DNA of 64,000 nt from Falciphora oryzae. Lineage: Eukaryota; Ascomycota; Sordariomycetes; Magnaporthales; Magnaporthaceae. Shown piece by piece: positions 25,572 to 36,911 of this stretch (positions are counted from its first letter, which is position 1; each line of letters opens with the position of its first letter). The notes below the pieces were generated by a model, which saw only the letters and a list, made by a program, of their open reading frames with translations, had not been told where the DNA came from and did not search any database. The stretch spans positions 1,901,590-1,965,589 of the forward strand of contig JNVV01000002.1 in NCBI GenBank assembly GCA_000733355.1, given 5' to 3'. The translations under genes were made by a program, and so were the position numbers.

Positions 25572-26285
25572 TCACCAGTTACCTACCCAGTTATCAACAG
25601 CAACCAGGCCCAGCGTTGCTAAATAGTACTCTAGGGACACGAGTCTACGTTGGGGGACTAGGACGTAATCCAGCTCTCCAGCAAGACGAGTCAACCGATC
25701 CGACGATGTGGCCACGACGTCAACGCGCCATGTTAGCAGAATGGGTTGGATGGCGGTTCGCTGTATTGGCGGTAGTTGTGCGCTGTATTGGCGGTAGCTG
25801 TGCGCTGTATTGGCGGTAGCTGTGCGCTGTATTGGCGGTAGTTGTGCGCTCGACGGCCGCTGGAGTAGTATCACGGGATGCTGTGCTCTTCTGGCCTTGC
25901 GACGTGGTTGATCAAATGTATGACGCGTCACAACTGGCTGGCATGAACCCGACAGAACGTGTTGGGGTGGAATGGGCCGGAAGTCGTTGGAGTCGCGTTC
26001 AATGATGGCCAGTGTGCGACCAGCGACGTTTCCACCGCATAACAACGGACGCCATCGGCGCAGCGTTAGCCGATCCGAAACGACATCATCCCTGTCAATG
26101 TCTGAAACCCAAGAGACCTCGGAGATGTGGAAGAACAGGGGCGCCTTTAGCTCCTCCAAGCTGCAGAGAGGCGTTACTCTGTGTCCTCTAGCAGATTGGC
26201 AGCGGTGAGCTGATTGGAAACATAGCCGAAGTTGGTCGACTTGGCTGTAGCCAGTGCCATGATGAGGCATGCTGGTTCTGGTCAA
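25572..26285 (-). other. Uninterrupted 237-codon frame with internal minisatellite; possible repeat-element remnant
   Basis: The minus strand is open for 237 codons without resembling a known family to me. It includes the translated 22-bp tandem repeat, and its flanks are less G+C-biased than real genes nearby. The minus strand at 25736-25730 reads CTAACA, an end often seen in fungal LTRs, but I found no matching second terminus, tRNA-primer site or target duplication. A decayed transposon piece or simple non-coding DNA are both possible. Confidence 0.2.
25761..25848. repeat. Minisatellite: four tandem copies of a 22-bp unit
   Basis: Copies at 25761-25782, 25783-25804, 25805-25826 and 25827-25848. 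The unit begins CTGTATTGGCGGTAG and ends TGTGCG. Copies 1 and 4 have TT and copies 2 and 3 have CT after GGTAG; no other differences. Such recent duplication makes length polymorphism likely. Confidence 0.95.
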
Positions 26286-26571
26286 AATACGGCCACTTTA
26301 GCAGGAATATCACGAAAAAAGAGCATGTCCTCTTCTGGGTTTCTGTGAACGCCGACTGGATTTATCTTGGTACTCTACAATGCCGGCAAAACGAAAAGGA
26401 GGGAAAACAAAAACAAAACGACATAAAAATACAGAATAAAAAATACCAAATAATACAAATAACACGGACAATAAAACTACACAGCAATAAAACATAAAAA
26501 AAAAAAAAAACGAAAAGAAAAAGAAAACAAGAAAAAAAAAAAACATCAAACAAGTTTCTTCTCCCCCTCCC
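26286..26571. other. A-rich 3' flank of the gene ending at 26572
   Basis: Strongly A-rich on the + strand from about 26390 (T-rich in the sense of the minus-strand gene that ends at 26572), with a run of 15 A at 26496-26510. Probably its 3' UTR and termination region. Confidence 0.5.
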
Positions 26572-27723
26572 CTACTCCGGCCTCTCGAACCGGTCGGGCA
26601 GCGGCGGCAGCTCCGGCGGGCAGACCACCCCGCAGAGGACCTGCTGCTGGGAGCTGGTCACACGCGAAGCCATCAGGTGGTATGGCTCCGCGTCGCCGCG
26701 GGGGATGTCGAAGAGGCGGTCCCCCGCGCCCCTGAAGCGGAGCCGCTCCCTGATGGCCCGCTCGCGCAGGTCCGCCAGGAGGCAGCTCCTCTTCCAGCTG
26801 GTCAGCGCCCCGTGGCTCGCCGGCTGGACGAACGCGGGGGCGGCGGGGGCGGCATCGCTGCCGCCGCCCACCTGCTGCTGCACCTGCTGCTGGGACGAGG
26901 GTCCCGCCGTTGCCGCCGCCGCTCCCTTGGCCACGAGGGCCGCGCCGATGCTGGAGGCGGCAAAGGCGCGCGCGTACTCGGCCGCCGGCCGCCACTTCTT
27001 GTGCCCGTGGGCCTCCTGCGCGTCCAGGGCGAGCCGCAGCGCCCGGACGTCCCCGGCCTCGAGCATGAAGAGCTTGCGCTCCTCCTCGGTGGCCGCGAGG
27101 CCGACGCCGCGGCCGTGACCGGGCTGCTGCGTGCTGCCCAGCAGCAGCGCCCTGGTCAGGGCCTTGACGTCGGCGTCGGCCTCGACCGACCCCACGCTGT
27201 AGGCGTAGTGGTAGGTGTTGGCGACGGCCGCCAGCCACTGGTCGTGGTTCTGGGACGTCCGGAGCGACTCCCGCCACACGCCCCGCATGGGGTGGTCCTC
27301 CCCGTCTGGGATCATGCCGGCCGAGAGCCCTGCGAGGGGCCTCTCGTGGTCGGTGACGCGCGCGCACACCGCCACCTGCAGCATGTACCGCAGCTTCATG
27401 ATGTCGTGGCCCCAGACGGGGTGGCACAGGAGCATGACAAGCTCCATGCACGCGTCGTGGCTGGGGTTGGCGCCGGCCATGCGCAGGCCATAGCGGAACA
27501 GGTCGCGCGGGATTTTGCCGAAGAAGTGGATGGCCAGGCGCCACATCCACAGCTCCGCGTCGCTGCCCTCGCCGGCCCTGGCCAGGCCGAACAGGTCCGG
27601 CGAGAACAGCTCCTTCAGCCGGTCCTCCGAGGGTGAGTCCTAGTAACCCTCGGATCGGACCCAGCCGAGGTGCGCGAGCTGCGGGTCTGGCAGGAGGTCG
27701 TCGATGGCGCGCGGGGCCGGGAA

Positions 27724-27774
<51 letters not shown>

Positions 27775-30081
27775 GGGTCCAGTGGTACCGAGGGCAGGGC
27801 TGGCGCGGACGGGGGCGGGCAGGATGGCCGGGTGGTTTCCATCGTTGACGCATGCAGACAGGCCGTCGAGGTGGGCGGTCAGAGTCTGGTCGAAGTATGA
27901 TGGCTTCGGGCGGCGAATGGAGTTGATGAGGTCGGAGATCGGCGGCAGTCCTTGGTGGACGGTGCCATCGGCCTCAGGGGCGATCTCGCGAGCTTTTTCG
28001 GCCGTCTTGCTGCTCTCGGCGAAGGAACTGGAGGCCTGGGCGGTGTCGCGAGCTGTGGCGATTGTCCTGGGACGGGTCTCTCTCCTTTTTCCGGCGGCCT
28101 TGCTATATATGGCGGCGGGGGCGGCTTGGACAGTGTCTCGAGTGGTGGTGGAGGCGTCAGGGAGGGTCTCTGGAGCTTTTCCGGTGGTCTTGGCAGACTT
28201 GGCGGCAGCGGCGGCTCCTTGGGCGATATTGCCAGTATGAGTGAGATCGTCTCCGTGGGCGAGGGTGGTGTTGAGAGCCTCAGGAAGGACTTCGCGGGCT
28301 TTTCCGGCAGCCTTGCTAGATTTGACAGCAGTGATAGCTCCTTGGGCGATCATACGAGCGAGGTCATATCCATAGTCGGAAGTGGTGGCGAGAGCGTCAG
28401 AAAGGATCTCGGGAGCTTTTCCGGCAGCCTTGCTGCTCTTGGCAGGGGATGGGCTGGTTCCTTGGGCAGCGTCGCCGGTATGAGGAAGGTTACGGCCTTG
28501 AGCACGAGCGGCTGTAGCGAGGGTTCCATCATCCTCGATAGCTTTGTTGGCCTTTGGGTTAGAGTCAATGCCGGGTTGGACTGGACCGCTGTTGCTGGCA
28601 GACTCAGAGCTGGAAGTAGGACTGACGTCATGAGCAGGGTGGGCTTCGGAGCTAGTAGCATCGACGAAGGCATGGTCGGCATCATGAGTAACAGTGATAT
28701 CAGGGATGAGGTCATTGCCGGAGATAGGGGCGGCGTCAGGAATAGTAGTGACGTCGTCGGGAATAGTAGTGCCGGCATCCAGAATGATAGGAACGGCGTC
28801 AGGAGCAGCGGCGACGGCGGGTGCGGCGTCAGAAATTTTGGGGGCTGCGTCGGCAATGGCAGGGACGGCGCTATGGGTGGTAGTGACGGCGTCGGCAATG
28901 GCAGGGATAGCGTCAGGGATAGTAGTGGTGACAGCGTCAGGAAGGGTAGAAACGACGTCAGGGATGGTAGAGACGGCGTCGGGGACAGCATCGTCGACAT
29001 TGGGATGAGCGCCGGTAGGGCCGTAGTTGATACCGGAGACAGGGTTATGGTCAGCGGGATCATCTTGCTCGGGGACTTGCTCGGCACTGGTGGCATTGGC
29101 GGTATTGTCGACTTGAGCGGCGGTCTTGGACTCAGAGGCATGGTCGTGATCGGCATCCTGCTTTGCGATCGTCTTCTTGGCCTTGCTTGACTTGCCCTGG
29201 CGAGAAGTTCTTTTGGTCGATGGGCCTACGCCGGCATCATTGTCGTTGTTGTCCTGGTTCTGAGCCTGGTTCTCTGAAGCATCGTCTCTGGCGTGCTTGG
29301 ACCTGGTTCGAATGTTGGAGGTGGTGGGAGCAGCTTGCTGGGGCTTCTTCTCCGTCTTCTTGGAGGCATCCTGCTTGCTCTCCTTCTGGTGCTCTGCCTC
29401 GTTCTGCTCCTCGAGGCGCTTGGCTCTCTGATCGGCGCGAATCTGGCGTTCGATCTGCAGAGGATCTTGATCGTTGATGTTAGGAGGCTGTCCAGGCAGC
29501 GTGGCGGGCTTGACACTGGAAGCGATGCCACGAGGCTTGGCGATGCGGCGCTGAGGTCTTTGCTCAGGCTCGTCATGGGCAATGCTCTCCTCTGGCTGGG
29601 GCTTCGGCTTGGGTTGCGGCTCGGACTGGTTGTTCGGGGCAATATCCTGGGAGCCAGACTCGTTCTTGGCTCGCTTGGCGGGGCGCTCAGAGGGCTCAAG
29701 CTCCTGGTCAGCGGCACGGCGACGGCGAGTTCCGGCAACAACATCTTGAGGGGCCTGGGCGGCGGGGCTTGGACCGGCAGCAGGCTCCTGATTCTCATGC
29801 TCAGGAGCCCCGCGCTTGGCTCGCTTGGCGGGACGTTCAGCAGGTCCGGCGTCATCTACAGCAGCACGACGGCGACGTCTACCGACGGTAGCGGGCTGGG
29901 GCTCATCGACGGCAGCAGACTGGGCCTCGTCGACAGCAGCAGCAGCAGCCTCGGACCTGCCGGGAATTGCGCCGTTGTAGTTGGCAAGTTGAACGGCGTC
30001 AGCGCGATGGGGGGTGCGGCGGAGAGCCTCGAGCTCGTATCCCTTCTGGGTGAGCTTGCGGTTCCTGACTGGGCGAGACAT
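26572..30081 (-). CDS. Hypothetical repetitive protein, frame interrupted by one in-frame TAG (27640-27642)
   Basis: Function not recognised. From ATG 30081 the frame runs 813 codons to TAG at 27642-27640. The same frame is then open again to TAG 26574-26572, so gene-like sequence continues across the stop without a shift. The N-terminal part is basic (RPVRNRKLTQKG). It then has two RRRRAA...ERPAKRAK repeats that look like nuclear signals, a block of short DAVP/DAVTTIP-type repeats, and five degenerate 30-41-residue repeats around SSKAAGKA (28000-28440). A 16-residue poly-Gln tract follows. The part after the stop (WMWRLAIHFFGKIPRDLF onward, about 350 residues) looks globular and helical. A 48-nt GT-AG segment, 27660-27613, would remove the stop in frame, giving 1153 residues, but its donor GTCCGA is weak. 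Alternatives are readthrough, a recent nonsense mutation or a base error. Confidence 0.6.
27724..27771 (-). repeat. CAG/CAA repeat encoding 16 glutamines
   Basis: On the minus strand, ten CAG codons in a row are followed by a mixed CAA/CAG series, in frame with the hypothetical protein and about 80 bp upstream of its in-frame TAG. Pure CAG runs are prone to length change. Confidence 0.95.
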
Positions 30082-31183
30082 GGCGACTGGATGCAGAGAA
30101 CCTGCTTTGATGAGACGAATGCTTGCGAGGCTTGACGAGAAATGTGCGGATGCGATATCAGAAAGTGCGATGTGCCTAGAGGCGAGTGCTGTTTGGATGG
30201 AGACTGTGAACTGGGGCTTGGTTGGCGAGCTGCTTGTTGCTGTCTGGTGAAAGAGAAGGGGAGCAAACGGAAATTTTTTTTTGGGAGGGGGAGAGAGGTC
30301 TGGTATAAATAGTTGTGTGCTCCGAAGAATGGCTAAAATCTTCTGCGGTAGAGGTGAGGAGAAAGTCAGAGAGATGTTCCGAATAGCTCAAACAATAATA
30401 CCAGCCGTGGTGAATAGGGGGCATACGGGTAGCTGAATAGGCAACAATAAAGTCAATAGAGCGGCCCACGGTACAAACAATATGCCCTCTAATCAGGGCC
30501 CCCTCGATCCAAGCCGTGCTGCTATTGTTCTCCAATTCAAGGCTTCTCGACAATGGCTTCCAGCTGCCAGCTGCCGGTATAAGCGGCGAATGATATCCGT
30601 TAGACGAAAGTGTGGGTCCTGCCCGTCCCTTGCTCCTTCCCGGTTGGACAAACGATATCAGACCTTGCTTCGCCTGGTATTTATTTGAATGATATTGGAT
30701 ATGGCCTCTGATTATCGAGCTGGCCATGAGAGGCAGCCAGGAGGAGGGTATTCTCTGTCTACAATAACAGTCTGCGCTTCGTATCAACTCAGGATAGGGT
30801 GCCATTTTTGATGATCTGGTGCGATATTAGCATTTGGCTCGCCGGGTACATCAAAACCTGGCGGATCTCGCCGACCTCAGCCTTCTGGAGCAACCACCGT
30901 CGTCCCTAGAGAGTATGATGTATGACGTCCATGGTCTGGATAGCCGATTGGCCCTCTAGGTACCCGAATAGCTGAAGCCCGAGCTTCTGAGACAGGCAAA
31001 GAAGAGGAAGATGGTATCGTCTTGATTTACTCCGACCTCATGGCTGGCTCTGATGTGGTGGGCGGAGGGTGCTGGAATAGGATCTAGCTGTTCTTTTATC
31101 CTGAGGAGGCCGTGATAGATACACGGCGAAGATGGTACTCGTCACTCCCACCGAAAATACAACCGTCTATCCTGTTCCTGCCT
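30082..31183. other. Intergenic, 1.1 kb
   Basis: Upstream of the hypothetical gene (start 30081) and downstream of the oxidoreductase (end 31184). A poly-T/G-rich patch lies at 30270-30295 and TATAAAT at about 30304, a possible TATA-like element for the hypothetical gene. No gene found. Confidence 0.45.
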
Positions 31184-32528
31184 CTAGATCTTGGCGTCTT
31201 TATTCCAGCCGGCGCGGTGATACTGGTTCGGCCATTTAACTTGGACGCCGAGCTGGTGCGCCGTGCGGAGCACGAATTCGGGCTCGCGCAGAAACTGCCG
31301 AGCCACGAGCACTAGATCCGCCCGCGTCTTCCCGCCGTGCGTCTCGTCCTCGACCTCGACCGTGCCGTTGCCCTCCTGCACCACCGTCTTGGCAAGCTCC
31401 GCGGTCGTGATGTTGCCCACGGCGCCGATGAGCAGCTTCCTGCCCGTGGCCGCCACCTCGGCCCGGATTTGGCCCGCCAGGTCGGCCTGGTAAAAGTCGT
31501 ACAGCTTGATCTGCTGCTCGTGGGAGTTGCCGCCCGAGCTGACGTCGAGCAGGTCCACGCCAAGGTCGGGCAGCAACTTGGCCAGGCGGATGCTCTCCTG
31601 CAGGTCCCAGCTCGGCTGGCCCGTGTGCTCCATCCACTCGGTGGCCGAGATGCGCACAAAGAGCGGCATGGATTCGGGGATGACATCACGAACCGCCTTA
31701 ATCACATTGATGAGGAGCCGCGTGCGGTTTTCAAAGCTGCCGCCGTACTGATCGGTGCGTTTCTGTGCGTGTGAAGTGACTGTGAGCATTTGCTCCCTCA
31801 TAATAGTTCGGCTGGATACTTACGTTGCTCAAAGGTGAAAGGAACTCGGTGATGAGATAGCCGTGAGCGCCATGGATCTCGATAACGTCGAAACCAGCCT
31901 CCAGGGAGCGCTTAGCAGCATCGACAAAGCTCGTAACCAGACCCTCGATCTGCTCGATAGTCATCTCCTTGGGGCTGGGATACAGGTCAGAGAAGCGAAT
32001 GGCGCTGGGGCCCCAGACGTTGTCAGGCCAGCCGCCGATTTCCTCGCCAGCAACCTCAGCTCGGCCGCGCTTGTAGTGCCAAGGCGCGCGTGTGCTGGCC
32101 TTCCGGCCGGCGTGGGCCAGCTGGATGCCGATCTTCTGGCCCTGCGAGTGGACAAAGTCGACGATGCGCTTCAGGGGCGCGATCTGGCTGTCCTGCCACA
32201 GGCCGCTGTCCTCGGGGCTGATGCGGCCGTTGGGCGTGACCGAGGTGGCCTCGACTATGGTGAGGGCCGCGCCGCGCATGGCGAACGAGCCCAGATGCAC
32301 CAAATGGTAATCGGTAAGGTGGCCATCGTCGGCCGAATACTGGCACATGGGCGAGACGGCGAACCTGTTGGTCAGCTCCAGGCCGCGGATGCGGAGCGGC
32401 GTGAAGAGCGTGGGCACACTGCCACCCTCAGGAGCCGGCAGCACGGTGCCCGCTGGAGGCTCCTGGGCTGGAGTGTAGTAGGGGACGCCCGGCGCTGGGG
32501 GGCTGAGGGTCTTTTTTGAAGTGGCCAT
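31184..32528 (-). CDS. NADH:flavin oxidoreductase, Old Yellow Enzyme family (YqjM-like)
   Basis: FMN-dependent ene-reductase that uses NAD(P)H to reduce activated C=C bonds; the natural substrate cannot be told. Two exons, 31824-32528 and 31184-31762, with a 61-nt phase-0 intron (GTAAGT...ACAG), give 427 residues. A Pro-rich 40-residue N-terminal extension precedes the TIM barrel. SPMCQYSA (Cys62, Tyr64) and LAHAGRK (139-143) match the YqjM class of bacterial and fungal OYEs rather than classical yeast [17 protein letters not shown] sequence ([13 protein letters not shown]), [11 protein letters not shown] and the phosphate-binding IGAVGNI segment complete the FMN site. No targeting signal is obvious. 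The start at 32528 (MATSKKT) is the first ATG of the open frame. It is divergent from the BTB gene. Confidence 0.92.
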
Positions 32529-35500
32529 TGTATCACAGTGGGCGGGGATGTGTGTGATGGAGGGAATCTTGGAAGTGGGTAGATGATTGTGTTCGTTTCA
32601 CTTTGCACGAGACGACAGCTGGGGCGGCTTGTAGGGTCGGTTGGGAATAGGCCTTGATGCCGGGACTATTGGATGTTATATAGAGGTAGATACTGGTACA
32701 GGCAGGTGGACGATGTCTCGACGGCCTGGCTGCTGCCACGTCCGGCAGGTTGAGGGCATTACTAATGCCCAGGTCGCCTCTGCATGCTATCGAAGTCAAC
32801 CTCGAGTCGGCAAGAGGAGCGCATCGTTCCCTCGATGACGCAATTTGGTATTTACAGTTTGCCTTCCTGTCATGATGAAGAAAATAGAACATGGCGAACT
32901 CCGGGGATATCAAAGCAATCGAGTGGCCGGTTGATGAGAATGGCACAGCGCAGAGCGCCATTACTAAGGCCAGCGCCGGGAAAAGATTTCGCCGCCAGTG
33001 TGGAAAGGCGGTTCGCCCGATGGAAGCGCGAGGAACCCCGCGCTGTCGCGAACCACATTCCGAGCGAGTCAGGACGGTTGATGGCTCTTGACCTGCAGGT
33101 ACCGGGCAGCCCGTTCACTAAGCAGTTCACTAAACATCGATCAATTGATGGAACGGACCGAGCAGGTGGTGTTCCAATTAGGAGGCACTCAATTGCTGAT
33201 GCCTTATGATTACTGCGTATTTCGGTGCCAGCCCGGAGACTCTTCCACCCGAGATTGGGACTGTGAGGCTGACCTGTGTGATTGCTTCCTCGGCGAGCCG
33301 CTCTGTTGGGAATGGATGATTGAGCCACATCCAAGGCAGGACGAACCACGATTCTCGACTGAAGGGAACCGAGCCCCGGCAGCCTCGCGTGCATTCTTGT
33401 TTCTAGAATGGGTGCCCCCGGTTTTCTGCCCATTGGATGCGAAAGTTTAATCTCGCCTACTCCATCAAACCCACTCTTCCAACCGGCGCCGAGCGTCTCC
33501 GTCTGCTCATTGACGCGACCGGCCTAGCAGAGCCGTTGGAAGGGGAGGGATGGCACTGAACTCAGCGGTATTTGGCAACGTGGGAAGATCTGGAGAATCA
33601 GGCCTCAAGATTAATCGCATCGAGATTGTAATCTTCGACTTGATTTTTCCGCCACGTTCACGTGGTTCAGCGCTTCGGCAGAGACAAGGTTGCCCATGTT
33701 AATATAAGCTTGTCCTGAGCCTCCTTGCTTACCTGCCTTAGCTCACCTTAGGTACCCGGTAATTGCTGTTCGAGACGGGAGCCAGGGAGGAAGCGAAAAA
33801 GCAGTCACCTAAACAAATGTTAGGGCAAACTGGATGTTTGACGGATCTCCACTGTTCTCCCCGTCCGCATGAATTGTGCTTTCGTGCCCCTGCTGCAATC
33901 ATAAAATGAGAGCAATGATCGACTCAGGGCTACCGGCAGCAAGGAGTCGGTTCGTCTGATCCCGCGAGGTTTGCATGGAGAAGGATGTGCGGGTTTGTGA
34001 GGGGTAGGCAGAGCGAGCGTCTTTACTGTGAGCTCGAGACGAGGTTGCCGCTCCCAGCAGCGCGGGAACCAAGCGGGATGGGATATCGATAGAGAAGCCC
34101 GCTCTTGCCAGTCTCTCCACCAGCCTAGCGTACTTTGACGATCCGAAGGTGTGCAGTAGCTCACTAATATCGACGGGTGGCTTGCTACCCGTGACTGGGA
34201 GTCTGAGTGCATGCAGGCGGAGCAGCCCAGAAAGAGCAAAGCTCGTCGTCGTATCGAGTCAAGGAGAGAGGCTAGGGCTTGTGTTTCTGTTGCTGGTGTG
34301 ACGACCTTGAAGCGATATCTCACAGTCGATCGGCAGCGCCACGAGGAGCCAGAAATCGGGATACGAGCAGCTGTTCGGGGAGCAAGGGCACAACCTGAAA
34401 CACCACCAAGTGTTCTGTGTCGGTCTCTCCCTACCAAACGGGAGGCTGGGCAAACTGGGGCTGACTTGTCTGGCACGCGTGGTGACCAGGCCAATCCTAC
34501 GCGCACGTAATCACGGGCAGTCAAAAAAAGACATGCCAACCGAGACGCCACTTGCGTTCGAGTCTGGCCAAGTCGATTGGGTCGTGATCCGCCGGTAGGG
34601 ACAGGCCGGCCTTCTAGCCAGGGCTCTTGGAGAGCTTGACTGGTGGCAGCGTGCCTGCCGGCCTCGGCGCTGTGGTTATGGAGAACGGAATGGCCAGCCG
34701 GAAGCTCCTTCGGTGGCAAGCGTGGGCTGTGAGGACGGGTTTTTGCGGGGAGAGCGAAGGAATGCTGCTTGAGGTCGTAGTCAAGTGTGATCAGGGGCTG
34801 GCAGCACACAGATTCTGACGCAGCCGAGGAGTTTAGGCGGGGCCGTTGTGTGTCTCAGACTCTCGGACCAGGGCATGGAGGCAACAGGCGCAGCTTCCAA
34901 CAACCACACAAGCAGAACCACACGAGGCGCACGGTCGCTGGATCCGCGCGGGTTAGGGTTCTGGCTGCTCAACACCTGCCAGGACTCACAATCGATTGAA
35001 GCCATCAGCAGCGCACGGCCCGCCTAGCTGAGGCTCCACCGAGGCTCGCGTGCACGTGTGATGCTTGGCCCAGCAGGCCCAGCTTGGGCCCCTGGCGTCC
35101 CGCGGCGGGCTAGTCCCGGTTTGGGCCCAGTGCTCCGTCGCCCCCCGGCGCGAGGCCCGCTCGAGGACGGGATACGATCCCTGGTCCGCATGAAGGCGAA
35201 ACAAAACGAGATGTAGTCGAGATGAACACAGGGGACGTTTGGGCCACGGCAAAAAAAAGAACGCATCTCGACGGCGGAAAACCGGGGGCAGCCATGGGCC
35301 AGCTCTGATGGCACATCACAGGATGAGCACATCGAATGAATAAGTACATAATGCCTCCAGCCCGCCGCCCCTCCTCCACGCCACGCCTCGTGCTCCCCCA
35401 AGCTCAGCCGGACTGGCTCCGTTCAATTCCAGAATTCTTCGTTTGGCTTGTGTGTTCCACCGCGAGAGCTGCGCTCGATCGATATCAGACCGGCCCTGTC

Positions 35501-35553
35501 CATACTACGTAATAGTCACCCCCTCCGGTAGCCTCAGTCCCGCGAGTGCCACG
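32529..35553. other. Divergent intergenic region, 3.0 kb
   Basis: Lies between the oxidoreductase (minus) and the BTB gene (plus) and should contain both promoters. A 329-codon open frame at 33820-34809 (minus) is judged accidental: it is rich in Ser, Arg, Leu and Pro, has no domain and shows no codon bias. No RNA gene was recognised. Confidence 0.45.
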
Positions 35554-36911
35554 ATGCCGCACCGCAAAACCCAGTCCGAGTCGTAAGTTGCACCTGTCCC
35601 AAGCTGGCTAGCTTCCTAGGTCTCTACATGTGGCTAACCTCCCCTCACAGCGATGGCTCGTTCGGCCGCGAGAAGGTCCAGGTGCTCATCGGCCCTGAGA
35701 AGAAGTCCTTCACGGTCCACAAGAAGCTGCTCTGCTCCACGAGCAAGTTCTTCAGCGACAGCATCGCTGCTATCCCCGCCAGCCTGCTGCCCTCGCCCCC
35801 TGCCGCCCGCCGCCCGCCTCCGGTGCTGCGCCGCCCTGCCGCCAACACCCGCCGCAGCGGCTTCCATGACTGGACCTTGGCTGCTGCCGCTGCCGCCGCC
35901 ACTGCCTCGGCAGCGGGCGAGTGCCATGTGCGCTCGGCCTCGTGCAACAACCTGCCGCCCGCCTCGCCCACCCGCGTAGCCGTGCTGTGGTTCTCCGACC
36001 AGACGCCCGAGATGTTCGAGCTGTTTGTCCTCTGGCTCTACCACCGCCGCGCCTTCGCCGCCCTCGTCGACGAGGCCGTCACCTCCATCCTGGCCGCCGA
36101 GGCCGAGAGCGGCGACTCGCGCACCGCCGAGGCCCGCCTGCGCGGCCTGCACTGGGCCTTGGTCAACCTGCACCTCTTCGCCGTCGCCGTCGGCCTGCCC
36201 GCGCTGCAGGACCTGGCCATGGACGCCGTGCAGGACCTCTACCTGCGCCTCGACTGGGACGTCTCCCCGCGCTTCGTGCGCTTCCTGTACGAGCGCGAGG
36301 CCGACACCGCCTTCCGCCTGCGCAAGTGGGCCGTCGCCATGGCCGCCTGGTGCCTGGCGTCGTCGTCGAGCAAGGGCGAGGAGGGCGACGCCGACAGCAC
36401 GGCCGCCCAGTTCCAGGTCCTGCTCGAGTCGTACCCGGAGTTCTGCGAGGACTACTCGGCGCACCTGAGCAAGATGCGCACCAGCCGCGCCAACCTGGTC
36501 ATCAAAAACCCGCAGCTGCGCATCCCCACAAACGCCCTGCGCAACGAGGAGCGCCACTTTGGCTTCCGCATGTGCTCCTTCCACAGCCACCGCGCCTCGG
36601 TCGGCCAGGGCAGGTGTCCGCACGACCGGAGCAGCAGCAACGGCGTCGACAGCGACCTGTGGTCGCCTACCTCTTCTTCCTCGTCGTCCGAGTCCGAGTC
36701 GGATATGGATTCGCCCATGTCCGATTCGAGCTTCGGCAGCATCGTGAGCCCCGTCAGCTCCCAGGGCAGCTTCGACCTGTCATTACCCTCTGAGCTGCTG
36801 CCGCCCTGCAAACCCAGCAAGCCCTGCCAGCCGCCCGCGGCGTACGGCGCCTTCCTCAGCGTGGACCGGAAACGGCCACACAACATGGGGATGCGGCGAG
36901 TTACCGAGTAA
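35554..36911 (+). CDS. BTB/POZ domain protein
   Basis: 429 residues from two exons: 35554-35582 and 35651-36911. The 68-nt intron (GTAAGT...ACAG) is in phase 2, giving MPHRKTQSESDGSFGREKVQVLIG. The BTB fold begins at about residue 13 (VLIGPEKKSFTVHKKLLCSTSKFFSDSI). It is interrupted by about 75 residues of Pro/Ala-rich sequence and resumes at VLWFSDQTPEMFELFVLWLY. A helical BACK-like middle follows (to about 300). The C-terminus is Ser-rich and disordered, with SSSSSESESDMDSP near 350. BTB proteins of this fungal type are protein-binding adaptors; partners cannot be predicted. Strong G/C third-position bias supports coding. Confidence 0.85.

Noticed and set aside
26677..27636. 319-codon open frame on the + strand
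   Set aside because: Antisense to the C-terminal part of the gene at 26572-30081; composition (Gly, Arg, Val, His) is typical of mirrored coding sequence.
27952..29190. 412-codon open frame on the + strand
   Set aside because: Antisense shadow of the repetitive hypothetical gene; the Gly/Ser/Val-rich translation comes from the repeats and G/C-rich third positions of the minus strand.
33820..34809. 329-codon frame on the minus strand between the oxidoreductase and BTB genes
   Set aside because: No domain, no codon bias, amino-acid content like random translation; considered an accidental open frame in G+C-rich DNA.
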